DNA of 58,290 bases from Nostoc sp. CHAB 5844 (GCF_020829595.1 NZ_JAIVFW010000046.1:1-58290), one strand, 5' to 3'. Shown: positions 35,301-44,445, numbered from the stretch's first letter. A program made the numbers and translations. The notes: generated by a model not told the origin, from the letters alone.

Positions 35301-36132
35301 ACTAATACCAGAATTACTCAGCACTCTCACAGGAAAAAGCCTGCACCGCGCTCCAGGTACAAGGTTTTTGGGCGAAAGCGTGGCCAAAAAACTCCCAAAT
35401 GCACAATTGTACTTAGGTGCAGAAGCACTAGAAACCCGCCTCACAAGTAGTGAGTGTCCCAGTATTATGCTTATAGCCACTCACGGCTTATTCTTAAGCG
35501 ACTCTGAACCGGAACCTGGCGATCGCCAGCGTCACTTATTAAGTATAGAACGTCTGCGAACAGCCAAAGTAGAAAATCCCATGATGCGTTCTGGACTAGC
35601 CTTAGCAGGTGCTAACACATGGCTATTCGGTGGAACTCTCCCCCCAAATGCAGGCAAAGGTTTTGTTTTTGCCCAAGATATCGCCAGTTTAGATTTATGG
35701 GGCAATGAACTGACGGTTCTCTCTGCTTGTGATACCGCCAGAGGAGACATTAAAATTGGCGAAGGCGTGTTTGGTTTGCGTCGTGCTTTTGCCGTAGCGG
35801 GGTCACAAACGCTGGTGATGAGCCTATGGCCAGTCCCAGACAAAGTAACTGCCCTATTAATGGAACGTTTTTTTGACAATTTACAGTTAGGTATAGGTCG
35901 TGCCGATGCGTTATATAAAGCTCAAGACTATATACGTACAATTACTGTCAAAGAATTACAGCAATCAACCTTGGGTATCGAGGTACTAAAAGAACTTTTA
36001 AAAGCTACTGAATTATCAACAGACACTCAGATTGATTGTCAAGAAGAAGACACACCCTTGCAGCATCCTTTTTACTGGGGAGCCTGGATTTGTCAAGGCA
36101 ATACAGAGCCACTAATACCAATTCGTAATTAA
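32347..36132 (+). CDS. TPR-CHAT caspase-like protein
   Basis: The frame opens at 32170, but its first 59 residues include translated hairpin repeat sequence; the ATG at 32347 (MKKLIKQLTQ) is preferred, giving 1261 residues. Fourteen 42-residue tetratricopeptide units (NNLAxLYxxQGRYxEAE...EHPxVA) fill about 45-640. A helical linker leads to a CHAT domain (about 960-1250) with the likely His-Cys dyad His1046 (ATHGLF) and Cys1128 (LSACDTARG). CHAT proteins are caspase-family proteases; TPR arms bind partners. It is soluble and close to CRISPR elements. Similar TPR-CHAT proteins are common in cyanobacteria, so a CRISPR link is unproven. Confidence 0.9.
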   Translation: MKKLIKQLTQLNLQVVELAGQGNLEQAIIVAQQAVNIGKNRQLSEHPAYCDSLNNLAELYRMQGRYLLAQPLYLQTLTLRKSILGSEHPDVAQSLNNLAAFYHSQGNYVEAEKLFSEALELWKDIFGEEHFQVATNLNNLAEIYREQGKYFQSEQVHLEVLAMRKRLFGESHPDIVQTLNNLANIYISQGRYADAEQMHLDALAMKQGLFDDQHPEIAVSLNNLAALYDSQGRYSEAEAKFQEILNKLQKVLPNEHPYIATILNNLASNYKEQGRYFESEQKYLEALAMRKRLLGNQHPDVAVSLSNLAEVYVSQGRYLEAEQMYLEAHVMRKQLFTSEHPDIADSLRNIAVVYTYQGRYLEAEKRYLEVLPMLEKFLGKEHPVIADNLINMAALYEEQGRYSEAEQKYLAALEIQKNILGNEHPEIATTFNQIAVLYRIQGRYGESEKLHLECLAMAKRLRGEQHPFIAVILNNLAVLYDDLTQYQKAESLFLEALAIVKTAFGNEHPQVATTMNNLAVIYDFQGRYQEAEQLHLETLQLRKLLLGEEHPKVSISINNLAELYFSLGRFAEAEQKYAETLAMRKRLLGEEHPDVAFSMNNLATALAANNRPKEALNYRIQASKIEDKIIRNIFAFSSESDRLAFLQKIRNNFDLFLSLIYKHLSNSDNAIAALDFVFKRKGLTASALAAQNQALSSGRYPQLQGKFRQLSDLSTRLVHLTFSVPQTDVTATTEKTSRQFKTYQENLTQLQAQHNYLQKQLALQVPEIQLSEQTFDRQAIAAALPPDSILVEFVRFDVFDFQAIPANGETQWYSARYLAFILKAGQPDAVQMIDLGAADTIDRLIQVFRLQASDYNQPTLALGKVRDKPKLHIKTYDSTAAIQLSQLLFAPIRDLVKDCRHLIIAPDGNLNLVPFQILPIDSTGQHLLMDEYTISYLSVGREILRTKIQPLTPSISAPFIIADPDFNLKADSDRETIKTADTPRQLIPELLSTLTGKSLHRAPGTRFLGESVAKKLPNAQLYLGAEALETRLTSSECPSIMLIATHGLFLSDSEPEPGDRQRHLLSIERLRTAKVENPMMRSGLALAGANTWLFGGTLPPNAGKGFVFAQDIASLDLWGNELTVLSACDTARGDIKIGEGVFGLRRAFAVAGSQTLVMSLWPVPDKVTALLMERFFDNLQLGIGRADALYKAQDYIRTITVKELQQSTLGIEVLKELLKATELSTDTQIDCQEEDTPLQHPFYWGAWICQGNTEPLIPIRN

Positions 36133-36253
36133 GAAATTCAGATATGGTCTGGGTTTGGGCGTTTAAATGTGTTGCCTGATGTTAGAGAATTGATATAACA
36201 GTTAAAGGAATTTTCATTTCCAATCACATGAGGTATGGTCTATCTAGCCTCTA

Positions 36254-36440
36254 GGGCGTGTTTTCAAACTGTTCGTTTAGCCTTCTAATTTTTTAGATCC
36301 CCCTAAATCCACGCCACTTGCTTCAAGTCGGGAAACCCGCAAGGGCGCAGTGGCTCCCCTTAAAAAGGGGGACTTTCAGAGACTCTTAGCCCCCCTTTTT
36401 AAGGGGGGTTGGGGGGATCAAAGAATTTGAAAACAGTCCC
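36254..36440. mobile_element. Non-autonomous element with GGGCGTGTTTTCAAAC ends
   Basis: Ends GGGCGTGTTTTCAAACTG and GAATTTGAAAACAGTCCC with TA on both sides. The interior is a GATCCCCCTAAATCC hairpin carrying a GC-rich CGCCACTTGC...GCAGTGGC insert (about 36312-36354). CTCTAGC heptamers follow on the right. Confidence 0.75.
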
Positions 36441-36507
36441 TAGCCTCTAGCCTCTAGCCTCCCCAAAATGTACTTCAGCAGATTAAGAAACGCTATACCT
36501 AACAATT

Positions 36508-37950
36508 TTATTTTTCTGAATTAGAATTTTCTCTTTTTTCCTTTACATCGCGCAACTTTTGAATTAGTTGACGATCAGGTTTTTGAGAGGACGATAGTTG
36601 ATTGCCATTAGTTATCGGTGTAGATGATGGTGTTGGCTGAACATTATTATCTGCTGGCGAGAACAATGGTGTAGCCGTCACCGCTGGAGTAGGCTTTAGC
36701 TGACTACTATTACCTGCTGGTATGATAGCTGGCTTGTTACCTGTTACTGGTTGAGTTATAACTGGTTGTGCCTGTATTGGCTGCGGAATATCCCCAGCCG
36801 TCTTGCTACTCTCTTGGAAGCGCAAACTAAATGGATAAAGGCTAATTGTTTTATCTACCTTTAGAGATTTAGCATTAGCATTGAAATATTGCCTTGCTTT
36901 TAATTGCAGTGCTGGCGAAAGTAATTTGTCTTGAAACTTAATATCCAACACTTTGCCATCTGGATCTACTACTAAAAAGCCTAAAACCGTTCCTTCCATA
37001 CCCGTCTTACTGACAGAAACTGTGTCCCGAATTACCCCTTTGTCTTGCGAATTGGGGTATTGCTGCTGGAGTGCTTTTCTCAGTTCTTGGTAAGACTGTA
37101 CTTGGGCTATTAGTGTCTGGTTTGGCGCTTTTGTCGGCAAGTTGGGCGTATTTATTGGCAGTAGACTTGCTGCTGATGATGTCGTATTATCACCTGCCTT
37201 AGGCGTTTGAGCAATCCCAGTTTCTGGAATCCGGTTTGGAGTAACAGCTATATTATTATCTGGCTGTATGGGTTGCGGAGTAATTCTGCTATTTGCGGCG
37301 GTAATACTTGAACTAGAAGCCGGAGTTGGAATTGGGCTATTCAGCAATTCCGGAGGTATTTTTGCTGGAGGTAGTTCTGGTAGTCTTTCGACTGGAAGTG
37401 GTTGTGATGTCTCTGGAACTACAGGTTTGTCATCAAAATTAGGAACTGATGCGGTAAATTTTTGGCTACCAGCTTTAAAACCAGAATTGTCAAATTGAAA
37501 ATCTTGTTTGGGAATTTGTAAAGACTGCCTTGTAGGCAATGAGGAAACGCGGTAGTTATTAGGAGTTTTAGGTAAGTATGGGAGTACTGGCTGCGTATAA
37601 CTAGATGGTGGTAGTGGCGGCAGTACAGTTGTCTGTCCACCTAAATTGGCTGGAGGTACTTGTGGTTGTAGCGCTAGTTGCTGTTGCTGTGGAAATCTTG
37701 GTAGTTGCGGTTGCCCAGCAAATTGAGGTGTACCTGGAGTTTGAGGTAAACGATTTTGATCAGCTTGGCTTAATTCTAAAATGCCAACGGATTTTGCAGA
37801 TGCTGTTTCTTTAGGTTTATTTGGATCTACTGGCATCAATGGCACAATCAACGCAATAGCCCCATGAATACCAATTGAGGCTATAGCTGCTATCCCAGTT
37901 GGCTGGCTTAAAATTTCAGGTATATTTTTTAGCAGGGAGACGTAAGACAT
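36508..37950 (-). CDS. TonB-like proline-rich membrane-anchored protein
   Basis: The 480-residue protein has one N-terminal membrane helix (about 18-39, IAAIASIGIHGAIALIVPL), a long Pro/Gln-rich periplasmic region (about 60-290), a folded domain (about 300-375, VLGFLVVDPDGKVLDIKF) and another Pro/Thr-rich tail. The layout is that of cyanobacterial TonB-like energy transducers, though no ExbB/ExbD genes lie nearby and the C-terminal domain is not at the end. The SPQ repeats are low complexity, so homology is weak. Confidence 0.6.
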   Translation of the reverse strand: MSYVSLLKNIPEILSQPTGIAAIASIGIHGAIALIVPLMPVDPNKPKETASAKSVGILELSQADQNRLPQTPGTPQFAGQPQLPRFPQQQQLALQPQVPPANLGGQTTVLPPLPPSSYTQPVLPYLPKTPNNYRVSSLPTRQSLQIPKQDFQFDNSGFKAGSQKFTASVPNFDDKPVVPETSQPLPVERLPELPPAKIPPELLNSPIPTPASSSSITAANSRITPQPIQPDNNIAVTPNRIPETGIAQTPKAGDNTTSSAASLLPINTPNLPTKAPNQTLIAQVQSYQELRKALQQQYPNSQDKGVIRDTVSVSKTGMEGTVLGFLVVDPDGKVLDIKFQDKLLSPALQLKARQYFNANAKSLKVDKTISLYPFSLRFQESSKTAGDIPQPIQAQPVITQPVTGNKPAIIPAGNSSQLKPTPAVTATPLFSPADNNVQPTPSSTPITNGNQLSSSQKPDRQLIQKLRDVKEKRENSNSEK

Positions 37951-38502
37951 AGCTGTTATCGTTCACTCGGCTCAGTTGCAGTTTATTAGCAAATCAATAT
38001 TATCTGGTTGGTAAAATATGCATCCCTTTAAAGATCATCAGTTCCTGGTAGAACTCAAAATGGCAAGATTTAGATTTTTTTGTCAGTTTTAATTTTTTAA
38101 TGACGCAATTTTATCTTTCTAGGTTGCACTTGTAAATCAGGACAGGAAATAGTTATCACTTTACTAATTGCTATTTTACGTATATGTTTACGTAATCCGA
38201 ACTGACAATTACAGTAGTTGCCAGTGACGCGGAACGCATCAGTCTAAAGATATATCGATCTAGATACCACCGGACTCAACTACTGGTATAACTGTTTTTT
38301 AGTCAGTTTATATTTTGTAGTTGATGGTTAGTTCGCTGGTTGCAAAAAATTGCATCCAGATGACATAGTATCACATCAGTTAGTTGCAAATTGTGGCCAA
38401 ATTGGCTTTTTCTCTAATAGATGACGACAAACAAGGTCTTCATAGTTACTGATATTTTAATGACATCATTTCAAACCGTAAGCTCGTTATTTTAATTGCA
38501 AA
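37951..38502. other. Divergent intergenic region
   Basis: About 550 bp between two divergent genes with no open frame of note. A palindrome-like stretch (ATATATCGATCTAGATA) lies near 38249. Promoters for both genes must be here but I cannot place them. Confidence 0.4.
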
Positions 38503-39198
38503 ATGCCGTTACCTACAGTTATTGTGCCTGGATATTTAGAAAGCGCGATCGCCTATCTGACCCTAGAACAATCCCTGACTCAGTTGGGCTTTCCTACCGT
38601 CACAGTACCACTGCGACGGCGCGATTGGCTTCCTACTGTTGGCGGCAGACCTGTCACACCAATTTTGCAGCAGCTAGACCTAACTGTTAAACAAATATTG
38701 CAGGAATCTCAAGCCACGCAAATCAATCTAATTGGACATTCAGCTGGTGGTTGGATTTCCCGGATTTATTTAGGAGAAAAGCCTTACACTCCACGCAGTA
38801 AAGCTAACCCATCTATTTGGAATGCTCATCCTTTAGTCGCCACCCTCATTACTTTAGGCACACCTCATATCAGTCAAGAACGCTGGACGCGCTGGAATCT
38901 CGACTTTGTGACCAATAACTATCCAGGCGCATTTTACAAAAACGTCCGCTATGTGTGTGTTGCTGGCAAAACCATCTTTGGCGAACGGCGGCCTGGTAGC
39001 TGGTTAGCCTACAGCAGTTATCAATTAACCTGCGGTCAAGGTAACACTTGGGGAGATGGCATTACCCCCATTGCATCTGCCCATCTCGAAGGGGCAGAGA
39101 ATTTGATTATTGAAGGCGTGCGACATTCACCCAGAACCCCCGGAATGTGGTACGGCTCACCAGAACCGCTAAAAGTTTGGGTAAAATATTTGATTTAA
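38503..39198 (+). CDS. Alpha/beta-hydrolase, lipase-like (PGAP1-type)
   Basis: The 231-residue protein has the nucleophile elbow GHSAGGW (about 74-80), an N-terminal oxyanion-type VIVPGYLES, the likely acid in WGDGITPI (about 186-193) and the His in GVRHSPRTPG (about 208-217). It resembles cyanobacterial and chloroplast lipases of the PGAP1-like group and probably hydrolyses lipid esters. No signal peptide. It stands alone, divergent from the TonB-like gene. Confidence 0.8.
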   Translation: MPLPTVIVPGYLESAIAYLTLEQSLTQLGFPTVTVPLRRRDWLPTVGGRPVTPILQQLDLTVKQILQESQATQINLIGHSAGGWISRIYLGEKPYTPRSKANPSIWNAHPLVATLITLGTPHISQERWTRWNLDFVTNNYPGAFYKNVRYVCVAGKTIFGERRPGSWLAYSSYQLTCGQGNTWGDGITPIASAHLEGAENLIIEGVRHSPRTPGMWYGSPEPLKVWVKYLI

Positions 39199-39314
39199 AG
39201 CAGAATTCAGTAAATCTCTTTGGGGTAGGGAATAGGAAGGAAACCGATAATTAATGAGTTGGTTAAAGTAAATTAAAATATCTAATACAACATATTAGCT
39301 GACAGTCTGGTAGT

Positions 39315-40043
39315 TCAACCTTGTAGTTCTACAATGACAACTGTGATGTTATCGTGTCCTCCTTGCTCTTTAGCAGCTTCAATTAGGGAGATGGAAGCTT
39401 TTTCTAGCAAGGGAATGTTTTGTAGACAATCAGCAATCTTTTCGTCTACCAGTTCTTCGGTGAGACCATCACTACATAACAGCAAGCGATCGCCTAGTCT
39501 AACATCCAGTGGTTGCACATCAAATTGGTTGAGGTCTTCCCGGCCCAAACAACGAGATAAAACATGGCGGAAGGGGTGAATTCGTGCATCCTCAGAAGTA
39601 ATGTCGCCAACTTTAATTGCTCTTGCTACCCAAGTATGGTCTTCTGTGATTTGCTCTAGTTGTGACCCGCGTAAGCGATACAATCTAGAATCTCCAATAT
39701 GAGCGCACAAAGGAGCTTCTGGTTGGCGAAACAGCACTACTACAACAGTAGTACCCATATCAGCACGTTCTGGATGATTTTGCTGATCCTGCAAAATTGC
39801 TTCATTGGCTTGCCACAAAGCTTTTTCTAGTAATTTGGCGTCTGATTCAGCACAATTCCAGTTTGCCACTAAATGGGCTTGAATTTCACGCGTTGCAATG
39901 TGGCTTGCTTCTTCACCACCAGCGTGACCACCCATTCCATCAGCAACGATAAAAAATCGTCCTTCGGGATCAACATAATAAGCATCCTGGTTACTAGACC
40001 GAATAAGTCCCGGATCACTAAAACCCGTGAATTTCAATTTCAT
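39315..40043 (-). CDS. PP2C-type protein Ser/Thr phosphatase
   Basis: The 242-residue protein carries the full set of PP2C metal-binding motifs: SNQDAYYV (about 16-23), VADGMGGHAGGEEAS (about 33-47), CSDGLTEEL (about 191-199) and GGHDNITVVIVE (about 228-239). It dephosphorylates Ser/Thr-phosphorylated proteins with Mn/Mg. Size fits the Stp/PrpC/PphA bacterial group. It may counter the Ser/Thr kinases of the window, though these lie 9 kb away. It lies just downstream of the ABC1 kinase gene, on the same strand. Confidence 0.93.
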   Translation of the reverse strand: MKLKFTGFSDPGLIRSSNQDAYYVDPEGRFFIVADGMGGHAGGEEASHIATREIQAHLVANWNCAESDAKLLEKALWQANEAILQDQQNHPERADMGTTVVVVLFRQPEAPLCAHIGDSRLYRLRGSQLEQITEDHTWVARAIKVGDITSEDARIHPFRHVLSRCLGREDLNQFDVQPLDVRLGDRLLLCSDGLTEELVDEKIADCLQNIPLLEKASISLIEAAKEQGGHDNITVVIVELQG

Positions 40044-40061
40044 AATTTTTTATGGCAATAA

Positions 40062-41774
40062 TTAATACATACGTTCATAACGGTCGAGGCGAAGAAGCAA
40101 GCGGATCAGGATGACTGAGACTGCTGCTGCAATCAAACCAGCTAGCAGCGCTAACCATACATAATGATTCACCAATAAAATAGTAGCTGACAGAGTAAAT
40201 CCACTGATTATCAAAGCATAGCTGATTCCTAGTTGAATATTCCCCTGTCGGCGCAGCAGGCGTTCTGATTCTATGGAACGCACTCGTACACGCATATCGC
40301 CACGCTCTAATTTTTCCAGGGTATCTTCTAGCCTCCGTGGTAGCCCAAAGGCAGTAGTACTTACCTGTACTGCTTGACGACTTAATTCATTCAGGAAGCT
40401 ATTACTGTCAGCACCATTCATATTTGTCATAAGCTGCATTGCATAAGGTTGGGCAACTTCCATAAAGTTAAATTCTGGATCTAAGCCTTTACCTACCCCT
40501 TCGAGAGTGGAAAAAGCTCGCATCACAAAAGTGAAAGTTGCAGGAAATCTAAATGGCTGATTATAAGCTATTTCGTATAGATCATCACTAATTGCTGCCA
40601 CTGATTGGGTTTCAAACGGCTTATCCATAAAATTATCCAGCATATACTGGACAGAACGCCGTACTGGCCCCATATCTTCTACTGGGGCGATCGCTCCCAA
40701 ATTAATCAAAGATTGTACGACGCGATCGCCATCTTTTTGAGCAATCCCAAACAAAGTTTCCATCAGTCCTTCTCGGATATTGGACTTAATCCGCCCCATC
40801 ATGCCAAAGTCGTAGAAAATCAAACCACCATCTGCACTGACAGCAATATTACCTGGATGGGGGTCAGCATGGAAAAAGCCATTATTCAGTAGTTGATGTA
40901 AATAAGCTTGAGCGCCTTGACGGGCAATGATTTTCCGATCTAAACCCGCAGCTTCTATAGCTTCATATTGACTAATTTTAATTCCCGGAAGATATTCTAA
41001 AGTTAGAACGCGTGGTGAAGTGTAACGCCAATAAATTCTTGGCACTTTCACCCAATCATAACCACGAAAGTTCCGGCGAAATGTATCAGCGTTACGACCT
41101 TCACTGAGATAATCGATTTCTTCCCAAAGAATGCGACAACATTCTTCGTAAATCCCAATCCAATCTCGCCCTTTCCCCCACTTAGGATGGTTTTGGAAGT
41201 AACGAGCAATTCCTTTCAGAATTTGTAAATCTATCTCAAATAACCTCTTTAGTCCAGGACGCTGTACCTTCACAACAACAGCTTCCCCATTGTGCAGCAC
41301 AGCTTTATGTACTTGTCCTAAACTCGCAGCAGCTAAAGGAATAGGTTCAAAACTTTGGAAGAGTTCAGGAATTTTTTTCCCCAGTTCTTGCTCGATAATT
41401 GCTTCTACTTGCTCATAGCTAAATGCAGGGACTTTATCTTGCAGTTTCGATAACTCTTCGACATATTCACTAGGGAATATATCAGCACGAGTGGAAAACA
41501 ATTGCCCAACCTTAATAAAAGTCGGACCTAAATCCAGTAAAGTATTACGAACCCAAACTGCTTGGGCTTTCCGCCTTGCAGCTTGTTTTGCTTCCGTTAC
41601 ACCACCTGGATAACTCCAAGATTTGTTGTAACGCCACAGTTTGAACATAAAGGTCAATACAAAAGACCAGATATCCACAAAGCGGCGTTTGCTAGAGTAG
41701 TTTTCACGATTCCAACGGTATGCTTTGTCTGAATAACTTTGTTCCATATCTTTTGCGTACCGTTGTTTTGTCAT
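40062..41774 (-). CDS. ABC1/AarF/UbiB-family atypical kinase
   Basis: The frame opens at 41864, but that N-terminus includes translated intergenic repeat; an ATG at 41774 (MTKQRYAKD) or 41747 (MEQSYSDKA) is more likely, the former giving 570 residues. Motifs of the ABC1 kinase fold are present: VVKVQRPG (nucleotide lysine), FFHADPHPGNI (catalytic loop) and IFYDFGMMG (DFG). Two C-terminal membrane helices (about 510-560) follow. In phototrophs these proteins act in prenylquinone metabolism at thylakoid or plastoglobule membranes. The DUF6825-like gene lies directly upstream, on the same strand. Confidence 0.9.
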   Translation of the reverse strand: MTKQRYAKDMEQSYSDKAYRWNRENYSSKRRFVDIWSFVLTFMFKLWRYNKSWSYPGGVTEAKQAARRKAQAVWVRNTLLDLGPTFIKVGQLFSTRADIFPSEYVEELSKLQDKVPAFSYEQVEAIIEQELGKKIPELFQSFEPIPLAAASLGQVHKAVLHNGEAVVVKVQRPGLKRLFEIDLQILKGIARYFQNHPKWGKGRDWIGIYEECCRILWEEIDYLSEGRNADTFRRNFRGYDWVKVPRIYWRYTSPRVLTLEYLPGIKISQYEAIEAAGLDRKIIARQGAQAYLHQLLNNGFFHADPHPGNIAVSADGGLIFYDFGMMGRIKSNIREGLMETLFGIAQKDGDRVVQSLINLGAIAPVEDMGPVRRSVQYMLDNFMDKPFETQSVAAISDDLYEIAYNQPFRFPATFTFVMRAFSTLEGVGKGLDPEFNFMEVAQPYAMQLMTNMNGADSNSFLNELSRQAVQVSTTAFGLPRRLEDTLEKLERGDMRVRVRSIESERLLRRQGNIQLGISYALIISGFTLSATILLVNHYVWLALLAGLIAAAVSVILIRLLLRLDRYERMY

Positions 41775-41892
41775 CGAATCAACTGGAAGATAAGACACTC
41801 TGATTCCTAAACTGTGTTTGATGGAAGCGTCATTTGTCATTTGTCCTTCGTCATTTGTTAACAACTATTGACTGTTGACTATTGACCATTAA

Positions 41893-42207
41893 CTAAACAG
41901 AACTGCTGCGATAGCGCTGCAACTCATTACGCAATAGCGCAATTTCGGCTCGTAGTTCATCAATGTTGGCTTGCAAATCAACTGGATCTTGCCCGACAGT
42001 AGTTGTCTGATTTGCATTAGCTGCTTGGGCTGCCCGATTTGCTCGTTCTGTGACTTCTTCTGTAAACTGACGCAGTTGTTCTCTCGCTTCCGCATCAAAT
42101 TTACCTAGCTCACTCAACGCATCAGTTAAAGCAACTTCCAGGCGCTCATTAATGACTTCTGCTACAGATCTACCTACGAAAAAGGCTTGTAAAAGGGGGT
42201 TACTCAT
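41893..42207 (-). CDS. Small DUF6825-like (thylakoid-associated) protein
   Basis: The 104-residue protein has a conserved start (MSNPLLQAFFVGRSVAEVI), a middle helix (DALSELGKFDAEAREQLRQF) and a C-terminal coiled coil (IDELRAEIALLRNELQRY). This matches a cyanobacteria/plant family found with thylakoid membranes. No enzymatic motif. It is probably co-transcribed with the ABC1 kinase gene that follows, with a heptamer repeat tract between them. Confidence 0.7.
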   Translation of the reverse strand: MSNPLLQAFFVGRSVAEVINERLEVALTDALSELGKFDAEAREQLRQFTEEVTERANRAAQAANANQTTTVGQDPVDLQANIDELRAEIALLRNELQRYRSSSV

Positions 42208-42769
42208 AAATTTTTGTTACGCTCGTCCGCAAAAGAATTATAACTTGCTCGTATGCTTTGCGGCTTCTATCTGGGAGTTTGGAGTTTATTTTCCCAGTTA
42301 AAGTGAGAAACTTTACAATTATTAATTATAACTATATAGATATATGTTTACTAAGGTAGGCGTTAACTACTATATTAAGAAAATCTAAAAATTTTGATTA
42401 ATCTCCCTGAGAGATAGCTTGATTTAGTCAAGTTATTTCTTTAAGAATGTTTTTCACATCCTATTTGAATTAAGAAAGTAAAGTTTATCTGAATTTTTAA
42501 GTTAATTCTTATTAATAAAAATTCAAAAGCTCAAACTCATATTCAAATATAAAAATTAAGTTTTAAAAATTACACTCATTAAGAGATGATATTAACAGAT
42601 ATTAAATAATCTAGGGTGCGTATTTGATTTTTGCAGAGTTAGGTACTACTTATATATTTTTTCCTGTTCCCTGTTTCTGTTCTTATTCCTGCCCTATATA
42701 AACAATTTTCAGCATCAAATCGGATTGCTTCAGTAATTTAAAAGATTGGCATATTTCTTTAGAATAATT
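42208..42769. other. AT-rich intergenic region
   Basis: About 560 bp of strongly AT-rich sequence between divergent genes. No open frame, hairpin or known repeat of note was seen beyond A/T tracts. Confidence 0.4.
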
Positions 42770-43735
42770 ATGTCCATCAATTTTTGTAGTTCGCAAAAAA
42801 ACACACTTGGTAAATTAGCTTTAATTTTTGTTGCTATTAGTTTAACTATTAGTAGTTGTACGCCTGAAAAAAGAGCCATGCTCAGAGCAACGGCGGAAAA
42901 CTTCCGCAATCAAGCTTATGAAGCTATTACGTCATATAAAGAAATTAATCGCTTGCAACTGCGAGAATCAACCGGAGATGATACAAGTATAACTATTGCT
43001 GAACTACTAAATAATCCGATTATTGAGAATTATAGTGATGATGGTAGTATTAATTTTGAACAGTTAGATTTAATTATTTTAGGTGAAAAAAAGCAGCCAT
43101 CAGAACTTGATACGGCATTAGATAATTTACAAGCAGAATATGATCAGGTTGTAGAGATATTTACCAATTTAGAAGCTATTGACTATGGAAGTAGCAAGAT
43201 AGTTGCTCAAACTGCTCAACCTGCAAGGTGTTTGACAGTTAAAATGCTACGTCTTGCTCAACTTTTGCAAAAAAACCCACCAAAACCCAAGAATCCTGAA
43301 AGAGCAGAGATAGGAGTAGAACTAATTAAGCTGCGTCAAGAGTATAGACAATCTAATATCCCTGAAGCTGAGAAGCAAGAAGTTGAAAATAAAGTGGCTG
43401 TATTAATTAATAAGTGGCGAAATCTGGATTTAGAAGAAAAAGAAATGGTAGAAACAGCGATCGCCAAATTTATTGTAGCAGCAGATAAAGGACAAAGGCT
43501 ATCTAAACTGATTGATGAATATCCTCATCTTAGCTTTGATGTGATTTCGGCAAGAATTACCCAAATTTTAAGTTTAACTACAAATATTACTGGCAATAAC
43601 TACAGCTCATTGGCAGGTAAAATCAACACTATTGAGCAAGAGATAAAATCAGATAAAACTCTGAGTAATTTATATATAGATGTTGTCAATGGGCAATCAA
43701 AACCAGATAAATCTCAACTTAAATGCCAAATTTAA
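42770..43735 (+). CDS. Lipoprotein of unknown function
   Basis: From the preferred ATG at 42770 (MSINFCSSQ; the frame opens at 42746) the protein has 321 residues. A lipobox LTISSC near residue 26 marks a lipoprotein. The rest is a charged, mainly helical domain with IDYGSSKIVAQTAQPARC near 140 and an EAEKQEVENKVA helix. No family recognised. The next gene starts 13 bases later, so the two form an operon. Confidence 0.65.
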   Translation: MSINFCSSQKNTLGKLALIFVAISLTISSCTPEKRAMLRATAENFRNQAYEAITSYKEINRLQLRESTGDDTSITIAELLNNPIIENYSDDGSINFEQLDLIILGEKKQPSELDTALDNLQAEYDQVVEIFTNLEAIDYGSSKIVAQTAQPARCLTVKMLRLAQLLQKNPPKPKNPERAEIGVELIKLRQEYRQSNIPEAEKQEVENKVAVLINKWRNLDLEEKEMVETAIAKFIVAADKGQRLSKLIDEYPHLSFDVISARITQILSLTTNITGNNYSSLAGKINTIEQEIKSDKTLSNLYIDVVNGQSKPDKSQLKCQI

Positions 43736-43748
43736 CAAGGTGATAATT

Positions 43749-44186
43749 ATGAATTCTGAACCTGTTAATAACATTCTCCCAGTTGTAGACAATAAAACAA
43801 TAGATGGATTAGCTACCATCATCAAACAGTTGCAAGCAGAGCCGAGTGATAGCATTGATGTCCAAAAGTTACAACAAACAGAAAATAAATTAGCAGATAT
43901 ATTGTTGATGCTGCAATTTGAATTGAAACAAGCTAAAGAGCAAAGAAATTGGGATTTAGTGAACACATTAAGGCCAGCAATTCACGAATGTAGATACACA
44001 ATAGATAGTGTCAGGGCAGCAATTATTAATAAAATTGTTATAGGGATAAATCCCGAAAATATCCAAGAGATGCAAAAAATATTAGATAATATTGATGAAG
44101 CACGTAAAACGCAGATGCCGATTAATGTTGTAATTGGTTTATTCGGCTTTTTGCGGAGAATTTTATCAGGAAGAATCCTGTTTTAG
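43749..44186 (+). CDS. Small helical hypothetical protein, operon partner of the lipoprotein
   Basis: The frame opens at 43680 inside the preceding gene; the ATG at 43749 with AAGGTG nine bases before it is preferred, giving 145 residues. The protein is almost all helix (LQQTENKLADILLMLQFEL, NLQEMQKILDNIDEA-like segments) and ends in a hydrophobic VVIGLFGFLRRILSG that may associate with membranes. No family recognised. Confidence 0.6.
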   Translation: MNSEPVNNILPVVDNKTIDGLATIIKQLQAEPSDSIDVQKLQQTENKLADILLMLQFELKQAKEQRNWDLVNTLRPAIHECRYTIDSVRAAIINKIVIGINPENIQEMQKILDNIDEARKTQMPINVVIGLFGFLRRILSGRILF

Positions 44187-44325
44187 AGAAAATCTGGAAA
44201 ATTAATTCACCTGTTAGCTATAGGAGTCCGGTTTGATTTCTGAAAAAATCTAAGTATCTGTAGTGGACTGTTTTAGCTGAAACAGTCCACTACTGGCGTG
44301 GCAAGGCTAAAGTTGTGCATTAGCC

Positions 44326-44445
44326 GTAGGTTGGGTTGACGTAAGGAAACCCAACATTAATCTTGGTGTTGGGTTTCGCTGATGCTCAACCCAACCTACA
44401 TTTTTTTGCTACGTATATTTCAAAAATCAAATAAGAGTCCTATAT
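44326..44445. repeat. GTAGGTTGGG palindrome plus 46-bp shared flank
   Basis: The palindrome (44326-44399) reads GTAGGTTGGGTTGACGTAAG to CTCAACCCAACCTAC. The flank 44400-44445 equals 15119-15164, while the core is inverted relative to that copy. Confidence 0.85.
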
